This document shows, one piece after another, positions 1 through 5,597 of a stretch of DNA of 6,755 nt. This DNA is from Porphyromonadaceae bacterium UBA4702 (GTDB lineage Bacteria; Bacteroidota; Bacteroidia; Bacteroidales; Muribaculaceae). The DNA is taken from the NCBI GenBank assembly GCA_002404675.1, contig DHKE01000019.1:1-6755 (forward strand). Reading direction: 5' to 3'. The notes beneath the pieces are model-generated. The model did not search any database, was not told the origin of the DNA, and was given only the letters and a program-made list of their open reading frames with translations. Position numbers and translations under genes: made by a program. Within the stretch, counting starts at the first letter, position 1. Each line of letters begins with the position of its first letter.

Positions 1-17
1 TTCTCTTACGAAGAGAA
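1..17. other. Short perfect hairpin at window edge
   Basis: TTCTCTT and AAGAGAA form a 7-bp perfect inverted repeat around a 3-nt loop (ACG). It could be the tail of a terminator for a gene outside the window, but no T-run follows on the + strand and the left flank is not visible, so its role is undetermined. Confidence 0.3.
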
Positions 18-184
18 ATGCAACCGAAACACCCTCGCCGATTACAATTCATTTTCAATGCAGAGCCGCATTGCAAATGCAATTTACACTCGCGCCACCG
101 CCCTCACCCCCTCCCCGCCGCCTCATTATTATATACAGTCGGCATACCAGGCGCAGCATCTGCACAAGCAGCAGCGCAGCCAAG

Positions 185-278
185 GCAGGGACACGGCGTG
201 CCGTGTCCGAAGAGCGACAAGTGGCTATATTGTTGATTTACTGTGATTTCGAGCGGACACGGCACGCCGTGTCCCTAC
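185..278 (+). repeat. REP-doublet element, unit A
   Basis: Two 20-nt palindromic arms face each other. The left arm (189-208) is GGACACGGCGTGCCGTGTCC, and the right arm (255-274) is its exact reverse complement. The outer ends carry GCAG (185-188) and CTAC (275-278, which is GTAG on the other strand). The core (209-254) begins CGAAGAGCGACAAG and contains TTGTTGATTT, resembling the cores of the other units in the same orientation. Arm-to-arm length is 86 nt. The whole unit can fold into one long hairpin or into two short ones. The right outer flank (CTACTTTGACAGCAC, 275-289) is shared with unit B. REP-like family identity is inferred from architecture. Confidence 0.85.
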
Positions 279-300
279 TTTGACAGCACTTCGCTGAAGA

Positions 301-387
301 GATGTCCTTGCAATGACAACTTGCGCGAAACGATTACTGCAATAATCATTTCGACCGAACGGTCTTTGCAATGATATTTTCGCAACT
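301..387 (+). repeat. Three imperfect 29-nt tandem repeats
   Basis: The hexamer TGCAAT occurs at 309, 338 and 367, exactly 29 nt apart. The surrounding 29-nt blocks (301-329, 330-358, 359-387) also share TTTCG/TTGCG-like and A/T-rich positions, with roughly half to 60 percent of bases alike between blocks. They follow REP-doublet unit A directly and lie upstream of the transporter promoter. No function is evident; degenerate tandem duplication or regulator-binding sites are both possible. Confidence 0.4.
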
Positions 388-467
388 ATATAATCATACA
401 GCAACGTGCACAACCGGCTTGTTTCGAGGACTCCGTGTTTTCGGATTCGCCGGTGGAGCAGCGCGGA

Positions 468-499
468 TTTGGCTATGCGGGCGATTTTTGCTAATTTTG
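468..499 (+). promoter_or_regulatory. Bacteroidetes-type promoter for the transporter gene
   Basis: TTTG at 468-471 and TAATTTTG at 492-499 match the -33 (TTTG) and -7 (TAnnTTTG) elements of the Bacteroidetes primary sigma factor, with 20 nt between them. Transcription would begin shortly after 500, giving a leader of about 45-50 nt before the ATG at 554. The site lies inside the open extension of the transporter frame, which argues against translation starting at 371. Confidence 0.65.
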
Positions 500-553
500 C
501 GCCGTCAATTCAGACGCAGTCAATACAGCATCTGCTGCAAACTACATTATACG

Positions 554-2245
554 ATGGACTGGTTGTTAGATCTATTATCCCCGGGCAATGAATCGCTGTC
601 TACATCGATTCTGCTGTACTCATTCGTCATTTTCGCCGGCATCTACCTCGGCAAAATCAAGATATTCGGCGTCTCGCTCGGCGTGACATTCGTGCTGTTT
701 GTCGGCATCCTGATGGGTCACTTCGGGTATGTAGTCAACACTGACACGCTGCACTTCCTGCGGGAGTTCGGCCTCATCCTCTTCATCTTCTCGATAGGCA
801 TGCAGGTGGGCCCGGGCTTCTTCTCCTCGTTCAAGGAGGGAGGGATGCGCCTCAACCTGCTCGCGCTGACGGGTGTATGCCTCAATGTAGTCCTTGCAGT
901 CGCCCTGTTCTACGTACAGGGGGGACATGACGGCGCGACCTCGATATCGCAGATGGTAGGCGTGATGAGCGGCGCCGTCACCAACACCCCCGGGCTCGGA
1001 GCGGCGCAGCAGACTGTCTTGCAAGTAAATTCACAGGCTTACGAGATTTCACAGGAGATGTCCATGGGCTACGCTGCGGCCTATCCGCTCGGCGTCATAG
1101 GCATAATTCTGGTGATGATACTGATAAAGAAGTTCTTCCGCATCAACATAGAAAAAGAGGCCAAGGAGGTCGAAAAGGAGCAGAACGACTCGCAGCTCGC
1201 CCCTCACATCATCACAGTGCGGGTGACCAACGAGCTCATCGACGGACTGAGCATGCGCAAGCTGCACACGGTCATCACGTGCAACTATGTCATCTCGCGC
1301 ATCGAACGGCCTGACGGCAAGCTGATAATACCCACGTCTGACGACGAGGTGCACCTGGGCGACCTGGTGCTGGTGGTGTGCTCGGTGCAGGACGAGGAGA
1401 TCTTCGTGCGCTTCATCGGCCCGCTCGTCGAGAAGAAATGGGAAATGGAGAACGGCCCGGTCATCTCGCGCCGCGTCCTGATAACCAAGACCGAATACAA
1501 CGGCGTGCGCCTCGGTTCGCTGCGCATACCGATGGGCTACAAGCTGAACGTGACGCGCGTCAACCGCGCCGGCGTTGACCTGCTGGCGAGCGCAAGCCTG
1601 CGCCTGCAGATGGGAGACCGCCTGACAGTGGTCGGCAAACAGTCTGACATCGCACGGTTTGCCGACCGTGTGGGCAACTCGATGAAACGCCTTAACGAGC
1701 CGAACCTGTTCACCTTGTTTGTCGGCATTTTCCTTGGCATCATCTGCGGCATGATCCCGTTTGCAATCCCCGGGATGTCAGTGCCTATGAAGCTCGGCCT
1801 TGCCGGCGGCCCGCTCGTCGTGGCTATTCTCATCAGCGCATTCGGCCCGAAATTCCACCTCGTGACATACACCAACTCGGCGGCCAACCTGCTGCTGCGC
1901 GAGATAGGCATCTGCCTGTTCCTCGCCTCAGTAGGCATCTCTGCCGGCAAGGATTTCGCCAACGTGGTCTTCAATTCCACCGGCGCAATGTGGGTGCTGT
2001 ACGGGTTCATCATCACGGTCATCCCGCTGCTGGTGGTAGGCATCATCGCCCGCGCTAAATACAAGGTGAACTATTTCTCAATCATGGGTCTGCTCTCTGG
2101 CGGATATACAGACCCGCCGGCTCTGGCATACGCCAACAAGGTGGCCAACAATGACCTGCCGGCAGTGGCGTACTCAACAGTCTACCCGCTGACAATGTTC
2201 ATGCGCGTCATCATGGCGCAGCTCGTCATCCTCTGCCTGTTGTAG
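554..2245 (+). CDS. Putative transporter, AspT/YidE/YbjL family, with two RCK_C domains
   Basis: An integral inner-membrane protein of 563 residues, similar in layout to the aspartate:alanine exchanger (AAE) family that includes AspT, YidE and YbjL. Residues about 18-193 form a hydrophobic multi-span half containing GAVTNTPGLG (140-149). A cytoplasmic middle, about 216-380, reads as two tandem RCK_C (TrkA-C) domains, the first starting near HIITVRV and the second near RRVLITKTEYNG. A second membrane half, about 384-563, carries the matching motif GGYTDPPALA (516-525). Two similar membrane halves around RCK_C domains are the family hallmark. The substrate cannot be read from sequence; AspT exchanges aspartate for alanine, but most homologues are uncharacterised. 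I chose the ATG at 554 because family-like sequence (MDWLLDLL) starts there and a promoter at 468-499 fits. The frame is open to 371. The stop is TAG and no clear intrinsic terminator follows. Confidence 0.85.
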   Translation: MDWLLDLLSPGNESLSTSILLYSFVIFAGIYLGKIKIFGVSLGVTFVLFVGILMGHFGYVVNTDTLHFLREFGLILFIFSIGMQVGPGFFSSFKEGGMRLNLLALTGVCLNVVLAVALFYVQGGHDGATSISQMVGVMSGAVTNTPGLGAAQQTVLQVNSQAYEISQEMSMGYAAAYPLGVIGIILVMILIKKFFRINIEKEAKEVEKEQNDSQLAPHIITVRVTNELIDGLSMRKLHTVITCNYVISRIERPDGKLIIPTSDDEVHLGDLVLVVCSVQDEEIFVRFIGPLVEKKWEMENGPVISRRVLITKTEYNGVRLGSLRIPMGYKLNVTRVNRAGVDLLASASLRLQMGDRLTVVGKQSDIARFADRVGNSMKRLNEPNLFTLFVGIFLGIICGMIPFAIPGMSVPMKLGLAGGPLVVAILISAFGPKFHLVTYTNSAANLLLREIGICLFLASVGISAGKDFANVVFNSTGAMWVLYGFIITVIPLLVVGIIARAKYKVNYFSIMGLLSGGYTDPPALAYANKVANNDLPAVAYSTVYPLTMFMRVIMAQLVILCLL

Positions 2246-2280
2246 GCCATCAGTTTTCCAGCCATTAATGCGCCCCAAAC

Positions 2281-2380
2281 GCAGGGACACGGCAAGCAGT
2301 TCAGCCTGCCCGAAGGGCGATGAATGCAATCATTTGATTTGCAGCGACTTGACCACAGACACGGCACGCCGTGTCCCTAC
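2281..2380 (+). repeat. REP-doublet element, unit B, with altered left arm
   Basis: The right arm (2357-2376) matches the family palindrome except for A instead of G at its first base, and is followed by CTAC (2377-2380). The left side keeps GCAG (2281-2284) and the first half-arm GGACACGGC (2285-2293). The second half-arm is replaced by an unrelated stretch about 7 nt longer, which still pairs as a hairpin (2291-2297 with 2304-2310, one A-C mismatch). The core around 2311-2356 contains AATGCAATCATTTGATTTGC, the clearest version of the conserved core. The right outer flank (2377-2391) matches that of unit A at 14 of 15 bases. It lies 35 nt after the transporter stop, where it might end transcription. 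Confidence 0.75.
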
Positions 2381-2517
2381 TTAGACAGCACGGTCGGAAA
2401 AGCAGCGTGAATTTTCAGAGCCTCGGCGGCGAGGGCAATATGCCGATATTGACCGCATTGCATAATTTTTCGCCCCTGTTCTCGTTATTATAGGAGTTGA
2501 AACAAATTATACCGAAA

Positions 2518-4455
2518 ATGAGAAGCAAACTCTTGATAGGAGCCGGGGTCGTGCTCACAGGGTTGGCGGTCTATGCCGCCAAAGACCCCGTGGTCATGAC
2601 CGTCAACGGCGTTGATGTTCCCCGCTCGGAATTTGAATACCTCTATCACAAGAACTCGCAGCAGCAGATCGAGGCGCAGCCATTGGACGAGTATGTCGAG
2701 ATGTTCAAGATATACAAGCTGAAGGTGGCGGACGCTCTCGCTGCCGGCATCGATACGACTGCCAAGTTCAAGCGCGAGATGATGCAGTACCGCAACGAGC
2801 TCGCTGCGCCGTACATGACCGATTCCGCGTATGTGGACCAGCTCGCCCGCGAGATGTATGACCACATGAAAACGGAGGTCGAGGCACGCCACATCATGTT
2901 GCGCAAGAGCAGCAAGCGCGAGGCAAACGCGGCTGCCAAGTCACGCATCGACTCAATACACGCAGTGCTGATGAACGGAGGCAGCTTCGCCGAACTCGCA
3001 GCGCAGTTCTCGCAGGACGGAATGTCCAAGGACAACGGCGGCAACATGGGCTATATGATAGCCGGCGTGCTCCCGTACTCCTTTGAGAAAGTGATGTTTG
3101 AGACCCCCGAGGGTGAAATCAGCCCCGCTTTCGAGACTAATGTGGGCTACCATATCATACAGGGCGGCAAACGCCGTCCCTTCTCCGGCCGCCTCTCCGC
3201 TTCGCATATCCTTATAATGTGCAATGCGCGGATGCCGCAGGAGGTTCAGGATGCCGCCAAGGCAAAGGCCGACAGCCTCGCCGCTGTGGTCAAGGCTGAC
3301 CCGAGCCGCTTTGCCGACGTAGCCCGCCAGTATTCTGACGACAAGGGCTCGGCAGCACAGGGTGGACAGCTGCCGCCGTTCACTGTCGGACAGATGATTC
3401 CCGCTTTCTCCGATGCCGCTTACGCTCTCCGCGACGGCGAGGTCAGCGACCCCGTGAAGTCCGACTTCGGCTGGCACATCATCTACCGTCACGAGAACAA
3501 GGGGCTTGAGCCTTACGAGGCTATGCGCAGCCAGATCATCAGCCGCATCACCTCGCCGCAGGACGGTCACCGCGACATGATAATCGACCATCAGAACACC
3601 ATGTGGGGCAAGAAGTTCAAGCTGAAAATGAACAAGGCCGCAGTTGATGAGCTGACAGCATACGTCCGCGAAAACGGCATCACCGAGGAGTTCTTCAAGA
3701 CATACGAAGCCCCGGAGAAGTCCGCAATGACGATAATGACCATCGGCAAGCGCAAATGCGACATGGCCGGGCTGCTCAAGGTGATGCGCGGCTACGACAA
3801 AGCCCCCGAGCCCGACCAGATGAAGCTCCTCAACCAGGCATTGACCAACTACACCAACCGCGAACTCCGCCAGGCGGAGTATGACGCGCTCGCAGAGGAA
3901 CGTGCGGACTACCGCAACCTGCTCAACGAGTACCGCGACGGCAGCCTCCTCTATGAGATCAGCCTCCAGAACGTCTGGGACAAGGCTTCGCAGGACACCG
4001 AGGGTCTCAAAGCATATTTCGAGGCTCACCGCGACGACTTCAAGTGGACAGAACCGCGTGTGAAGGGCTTGTTGGTCAAGGCTGCCAATGACTCCATATC
4101 GAAACTCGTGCATGCGCGTCTGCCGCAGCTCGGCAACGACACGGTCATCTCCACTATCCGCAAGGAGTTCGGCAAGGACGTGCAGATAGACCGCGTCCTC
4201 GTCAAGAAGGGCGACAACAAGCTGGTGGACTACCTCGTCTTCAGCCCCGCTGACAGCGAGCCGCCGCTTTCAGCCAACTATCCCATATACTTCATCTACA
4301 ACCCCGTGATGCTCGAACAGCCGCAGGAGGTAGACGATGTGCGCGGGCTTGTGACAGGCGCTTACCAGGACCAGCTCGAACACGACTGGGTAGAGCAGCT
4401 GAAGCGCAAATACCCCGTCACGGTCAACGAAAAGGAACTCAAGAAGATAAAATAA
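2518..4455 (+). CDS. Exported peptidyl-prolyl cis-trans isomerase with two parvulin domains (PpiC/SurA type)
   Basis: A predicted periplasmic folding catalyst or chaperone of 645 residues that would isomerise X-Pro bonds in outer-membrane or exported proteins. Residues 1-20 form a signal peptide (MRSK, hydrophobic stretch, then AVYA before AKDP) with no lipobox cysteine. An N-terminal segment (about 25-118) resembles the SurA/PpiC chaperone region. Parvulin domain 1 spans about 121-216, with EARHIML, GGSFAELAAQFSQD, GGNMGY and VGYHII. Parvulin domain 2 spans about 226-330, with SASHILI, SRFADVARQYSDD, GGQLPPF and FGWHIIY. The C-terminal half is Lys/Glu-rich and contains YFEAHRDDFKWTEPRVKGLLVK, which looks like a parvulin start without a full domain after it. 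The frame is open to a TTG at 2497, but the ATG at 2518 gives a normal signal peptide. It ends in TAA, 23 nt before a strong terminator. Confidence 0.88.
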   Translation: MRSKLLIGAGVVLTGLAVYAAKDPVVMTVNGVDVPRSEFEYLYHKNSQQQIEAQPLDEYVEMFKIYKLKVADALAAGIDTTAKFKREMMQYRNELAAPYMTDSAYVDQLAREMYDHMKTEVEARHIMLRKSSKREANAAAKSRIDSIHAVLMNGGSFAELAAQFSQDGMSKDNGGNMGYMIAGVLPYSFEKVMFETPEGEISPAFETNVGYHIIQGGKRRPFSGRLSASHILIMCNARMPQEVQDAAKAKADSLAAVVKADPSRFADVARQYSDDKGSAAQGGQLPPFTVGQMIPAFSDAAYALRDGEVSDPVKSDFGWHIIYRHENKGLEPYEAMRSQIISRITSPQDGHRDMIIDHQNTMWGKKFKLKMNKAAVDELTAYVRENGITEEFFKTYEAPEKSAMTIMTIGKRKCDMAGLLKVMRGYDKAPEPDQMKLLNQALTNYTNRELRQAEYDALAEERADYRNLLNEYRDGSLLYEISLQNVWDKASQDTEGLKAYFEAHRDDFKWTEPRVKGLLVKAANDSISKLVHARLPQLGNDTVISTIRKEFGKDVQIDRVLVKKGDNKLVDYLVFSPADSEPPLSANYPIYFIYNPVMLEQPQEVDDVRGLVTGAYQDQLEHDWVEQLKRKYPVTVNEKELKKIK

Positions 4456-4478
4456 TCCGCGAGTGCGGACGGCATAAC

Positions 4479-4515
4479 CGAGGGCAAGCTGGTGTGGCTT
4501 GCCCTCGATTATTTT
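4479..4515 (+). terminator. Intrinsic terminator after the isomerase gene
   Basis: CGAGGGCAAGC (4479-4489) and GCTTGCCCTCG (4497-4507) form an 11-bp perfect stem around a 7-nt loop, followed by the T-rich tail ATTATTTT (4508-4515). It sits just after the isomerase stop at 4455. The left flank of REP-doublet unit C begins at the end of the T-tail. Confidence 0.85.
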
Positions 4516-4525
4516 GCGCAGCTGG

Positions 4526-4617
4526 GTAGGGACACGGCGTGCCGTGTCCGAAGGGTGGTAAGTGCAATTGGTTGATATATAATGACTTGGCAGGAACACG
4601 GCGTGCCGTGTCCCTGC
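4526..4617 (+). repeat. REP-doublet element, unit C
   Basis: The left arm (4530-4549) is an exact copy of the 20-nt family palindrome preceded by GTAG (4526-4529). The right arm (4594-4613) has one change (GAACAC for GGACAC) and is followed by CTGC (4614-4617). Unlike units A and E, both arms here have GT at the centre. The core (4550-4592) starts GAAGGGTGG and contains AGTGCAATTGGTTGATATA, in the same orientation as units A and B. Outer flanks at 4515-4529 and 4614-4641 recur almost unchanged around unit E. It lies in the tail-to-tail gap between the isomerase and exonuclease genes. Confidence 0.85.
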
Positions 4618-4644
4618 CTTGCCGCCCCAACATACGCAGTCTGT

Positions 4645-4727
4645 GCATTTTGCCCCCGAGAGTGACAAACGCAATTAATTGATTTGATGTGGTTTGCGTT
4701 GCGGACGCACGCAGGGTGTGTCCCTAC
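4645..4727 (+). repeat. Decayed REP-doublet element, unit D
   Basis: A core-like stretch, CGAGAGTGACAAACGCAATT at 4657-4676 followed by AATTGATTTG, resembles the cores of units A and B. It is followed by a broken right arm (4703-4723) that keeps GGAC at its left and TGTGTCC at its right, and by CTAC (4724-4727). No left arm can be seen. The remnant ends 7 nt before the exonuclease stop codon, so the gap between the two convergent genes holds one intact and one worn unit in tandem. Confidence 0.55.
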
Positions 4728-4734
4728 ATTGGCT

Positions 4735-5226
4735 TCACAGTATCTTCAGCGCGATGGCGGCGCACGCTTCCGCGTCGGCGAGCGCGTGGTGGTGCTGGCG
4801 CAGGTCGTAGCCGCACAGCGCGGCTATCGTGTTGAGCCGGTAGTTGGGTGCGCCCCGCATCTCACGCCGCGCTGCAAGGTAGGTGCAAAAGAACTGGTAG
4901 TCGGGGTAGTCCATGCCGTAGCAGCGGAATACCGCCCGCAGGCATCCCTCGTCAAACATCTTGTTGTGCGCCACAAGCGGCAACCCCGCGACAAGCGGCT
5001 CTATTTCAGCCCATACCTCTGGGAACACGCGGGCATTTTCCGTGTCTGCCGCCGACAGCCCGTGGATAGCCGTAAACCGCCGTATGTAATAGTCTGGTTC
5101 TGGCTTGATGAGGGAATAGTATGTGTCGGCGACCTCGCCTCCGCGCACCGTCACCACGCCCACGCTGCATACGCTCGTTTGCTCACAGTTGGCGGTCTCG
5201 AAATCTATCGCTGCAAAATCTGTCAT
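4735..5226 (-). CDS. 3'-5' exonuclease, DnaQ-like (DEDDh)
   Basis: A compact 163-residue protein that is almost entirely one DnaQ/RNase T-type exonuclease domain. Exo I is AIDFET with Asp8 and Glu10. Exo II is VAHNKMFDEGCL with Asp92. Exo III is HHALADAEA with His146 and Asp151. These are the five residues expected for two-metal hydrolysis from 3' ends in DEDDh enzymes. The segment TAIHGLSA (52-59) is also typical of this family. The protein lacks the polymerase- or helicase-linked extensions of larger epsilon-like proteins, so it probably acts alone in DNA repair or end trimming; the actual substrate, DNA or RNA, is not readable. The ATG at 5226 puts exo I at the very N-terminus, as usual. 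The gene converges on the isomerase gene and diverges from prfB. Confidence 0.88.
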   Translation of the reverse strand: MTDFAAIDFETANCEQTSVCSVGVVTVRGGEVADTYYSLIKPEPDYYIRRFTAIHGLSAADTENARVFPEVWAEIEPLVAGLPLVAHNKMFDEGCLRAVFRCYGMDYPDYQFFCTYLAARREMRGAPNYRLNTIAALCGYDLRQHHHALADAEACAAIALKIL

Positions 5227-5274
5227 GTCAGTTATTCCATATTTATATTCGCGGTGTCCGCTGCGTCAAGGTAG

Positions 5275-5298
5275 GGGTGTGTCAAAATAGATACACCC
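5275..5298. other. Hairpin in the exonuclease leader
   Basis: GGGTGTGTC (5275-5283) pairs with GATACACCC (5290-5298) over 9 bp, including one G-T pair, around the loop AAAATA. On the + strand it is followed by TCGCTTTTAT, which is terminator-like, although no + strand gene lies upstream. On the - strand it would lie in the exonuclease leader, about 50-70 nt before the start codon. Its 3' arm and T-stretch align with the end of the terminator at 4479-4515, so it may belong to the flank of the unit C/E repeat type. Confidence 0.5.
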
Positions 5299-5318
5299 TC
5301 GCTTTTATGCGCAGCTGG

Positions 5319-5411
5319 GTAGGGACACGGCGTGCCGTGTCCGCCGTCAAGCTGCTGCATATCAAATAATTGCATTTGGCATCCTTCGGACACGGCACGC
5401 CGTGTCCCTAC
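5319..5411 (-). repeat. REP-doublet element, unit E, core inverted
   Basis: Both arms are exact: left 5323-5342 (GT centre) and right 5388-5407 (AC centre). GTAG (5319-5322) and CTAC (5408-5411) lie at the outer ends. Read on the - strand, the core begins GAAGGATGCC and contains AATGCAATTATTTGATATGC, close to the core of unit B, so the core runs opposite to units A-D. The outer flanks do not follow: the left 36 nt (5308-5343) are identical to 4515-4550 at unit C, and the right flank (5408-5436) matches 4614-4641 with one mismatch and one 1-nt gap. Confidence 0.88.
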
Positions 5412-5463
5412 CTTGCCGCCCCAATCATACGCAGTCGCTGCTTTTCGGACGCTGGCGCGAGTT

Positions 5464-5471
5464 GCAAAGAT
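5464..5471 (-). promoter_or_regulatory. Possible -7 promoter element facing the exonuclease gene
   Basis: On the - strand this reads TATCTTTG followed by CAAC, a full match to the Bacteroidetes -7 consensus TAnnTTTG. No good TTTG is seen at the expected -33 position. A transcript from here would cross unit E and the hairpin before reaching the exonuclease start about 240 nt away, so its use is uncertain. Confidence 0.4.
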
Positions 5472-5517
5472 AATGATAATTACGACGCACGACACTGATA
5501 CTATGCGGAATAATTGT

Positions 5518-5525
5518 TAACTTTG
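5518..5525 (+). promoter_or_regulatory. Probable -7 promoter element of prfB
   Basis: TAACTTTG followed by CAC matches the Bacteroidetes -7 consensus TAnnTTTG exactly. The -33 region near 5494-5499 has only a weak resemblance to TTTG. Transcription would start near 5530, about 65 nt upstream of the preferred prfB ATG. This makes the TTG at 5514 an impossible start for transcripts from this site. Confidence 0.55.
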
Positions 5526-5597
5526 CACTTGCTTTGGCGTGCTATGCCCTTGGCACTGTCCGCCGCACATTATGCACCGCATAAACAGACACCGACA

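Larger units (their letters stand above)
1..553. other. Gene-free leader upstream of the transporter gene
   Basis: No convincing gene lies in this stretch. Short open frames run through 18-283 in several phases, but they read across a palindromic repeat and show no domain-like composition. It holds, in order, a small hairpin at the left edge, a C-rich stretch around 90-122, a REP-doublet element, three imperfect 29-nt direct repeats, and a promoter that fits the gene starting at 554. The transporter frame is open back to an ATG at 371, but residues encoded by 371-553 are rich in Arg, Cys and aromatics and do not resemble the family's N-terminus. I read that part as non-coding or 5' untranslated. 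Confidence 0.6.
5227..5597. other. Divergent gap between the exonuclease gene and prfB
   Basis: A 371-base stretch without a credible gene. It carries a 24-nt hairpin, REP-doublet unit E, and two promoter-like -7 motifs pointing away from each other. Short frames across it on both strands read through the palindromes and yield the same Arg/Ala/Val-rich peptides seen at the other repeat copies, so I treat them as artefacts. Confidence 0.6.

Noticed and set aside
2421..2470. Promoter or structured leader upstream of the isomerase gene
   Set aside because: TAATTTTT (2463-2470) falls one base short of TAnnTTTG and has no TTTG at the right distance. The CCTCG/CGAGG hairpin (2421-2434) is only 5 bp. 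Neither is strong enough to call.
2491..2499. Ribosome binding site plus TTG start at 2497 for the isomerase
   Set aside because: AGGAG abuts the TTG with no spacing, Bacteroidetes ribosomes generally do not use such sites, and the ATG at 2518 gives a normal signal peptide.
2953..4113. A 386-codon open frame on the - strand
   Set aside because: It lies wholly antisense to the isomerase gene, whose domains and signal peptide are clear. Long antisense frames are common opposite GC-rich genes, and the translation has no recognisable domain.
4684..5274. A 196-codon + strand frame opposite the exonuclease gene
   Set aside because: The - strand frame carries all five DEDDh residues in order; the + strand translation is Arg/Val/His-rich without motifs and begins within a decayed repeat.
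185..5411. CRISPR array
   Set aside because: The repeats are palindromic, in inverted pairs, spread over kilobases between genes, and their intervening cores are similar rather than unique. No cas genes are present.
5514..5597. N-terminal extension of RF2 from TTG 5514 or ATG 5544
   Set aside because: The TTG lies before the likely transcription start, and the extra residues do not resemble RF2. The ATG at 5598 gives the usual family start; ATG 5544 cannot be fully excluded.
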